Assembly: GCA_951812925.1 (NCBI GenBank)
Contig: OX638369.1
Location: 66,292,228-66,356,227 of the forward strand
Length of the DNA: 64,000 bases
From: Calliopum simillimum
Taxonomy: Eukaryota > Arthropoda > Insecta > Diptera > Lauxaniidae
Direction: 5' to 3'
The notes below the pieces were generated by a model, which worked only from the letters and a program-made list of their open reading frames with translations, ran no database searches and was not told where the DNA came from. The translations under genes were made by a program, and so were the position numbers. Positions within the stretch are counted from its first letter, which is position 1; every line of letters begins with the position of its first letter. Positions 63,901 to 64,000 of this stretch are shown here, piece after piece.

Positions 63901-64000
63901 TATAATTTTTTTTTTCGCAACCTTATTTTTATAATAGTTTTCTGAAACTGAAATATGATTCCCCAAACAGAATCAGTACGGGACTTGCAAGGGAATTTCA

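Larger units (their letters stand above)
62134..64000 (-). mobile_element. hAT transposon (CGGBP1-like), cut by window end
   Basis: Begins TAGACTGGGGATTATATCCCC at the junction with the dispersed repeat; TAG and CAG starts are usual for hAT. The paralogous repeat at 21749 is the empty site, so the 8-bp duplication should be ATAATGAC (62126-62133). The other end lies beyond the window. Confidence 0.8.

Noticed and set aside
1..64000. Endogenous retrovirus or LTR retrotransposon
   Set aside because: No LTR pairs, primer-binding site or gag-pol-env arrangement was seen; all RT fragments are LINE or Penelope type.

Overview
This 64 kb window is AT-rich eukaryotic DNA without any bacterial-style operon or recognisable host gene. 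It looks like a dipteran genome, possibly a tephritid or related fly. The grounds are a DD41D (rosa-type) mariner, common fly intergenic repeats, R1/Jockey-type LINE tails and dense TIR elements. The species cannot be named from the sequence. Nearly every long open frame is a relic of a transposable element or a chance frame in a repeat.

Layout. 1-1.4 kb: a 41-bp minisatellite carrying two copies of a 0.5 kb MITE. 1.4-10.6 kb: broken LINEs (RT fragments at 2.6-3.2 and 7.3-8.3 kb), a perfect tandem duplication, foldback elements, and a nearly complete DD41D mariner inside an older decayed LINE. 11.7-12.4 kb: a TTAA-flanked TIR element. 13.2-17.3 kb: LINE 3' end, then a LINE 5' end with ORF1, then an inverted RT fragment. 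17.4-24.5 kb: TIR/palindromic elements and tandem intergenic repeats. 24.6-26.9 kb: a LINE RNase H domain split by a 1.5 kb hAT MITE. 27.1-34.5 kb: nested palindromes and an inverted pair of tRNA-like SINEs. 35-36.7 kb: a TIR element with repeated GGGATGGACGGGAC. 37.2-41.3 kb: a ZMYM1-like hAT transposon split by two nested elements. 42.4-42.9 kb: a Penelope-like GIY-YIG tail. 43.7-45.1 kb: a CACTATAGG element with a 5-bp target duplication. 47.3-51 kb: a long palindrome interrupted by a hAT element. 51.3-62.1 kb: more palindromic DNA elements, including a Tc1-derived foldback. 62.1-64 kb: the 3' part to start codon of a CGGBP1-like hAT transposase with a small intron.

How the parts relate. 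Many insertions can be dated relative to each other because the window also holds the empty site, either in the other arm of a palindrome, in a paralogous repeat, or as a reading frame that reopens when one target duplication is removed. The most unusual themes are: (1) a set of palindromic elements, each with its own internally repeated 14-23 bp motif; (2) a shared noncoding repeat with GATATCTC and GTCGTACGAAAA cores found in at least seven places, mostly as inverted pairs; (3) a minisatellite and a MITE that duplicated as one unit. All assignments rest on reading the sequence; no searches were run.
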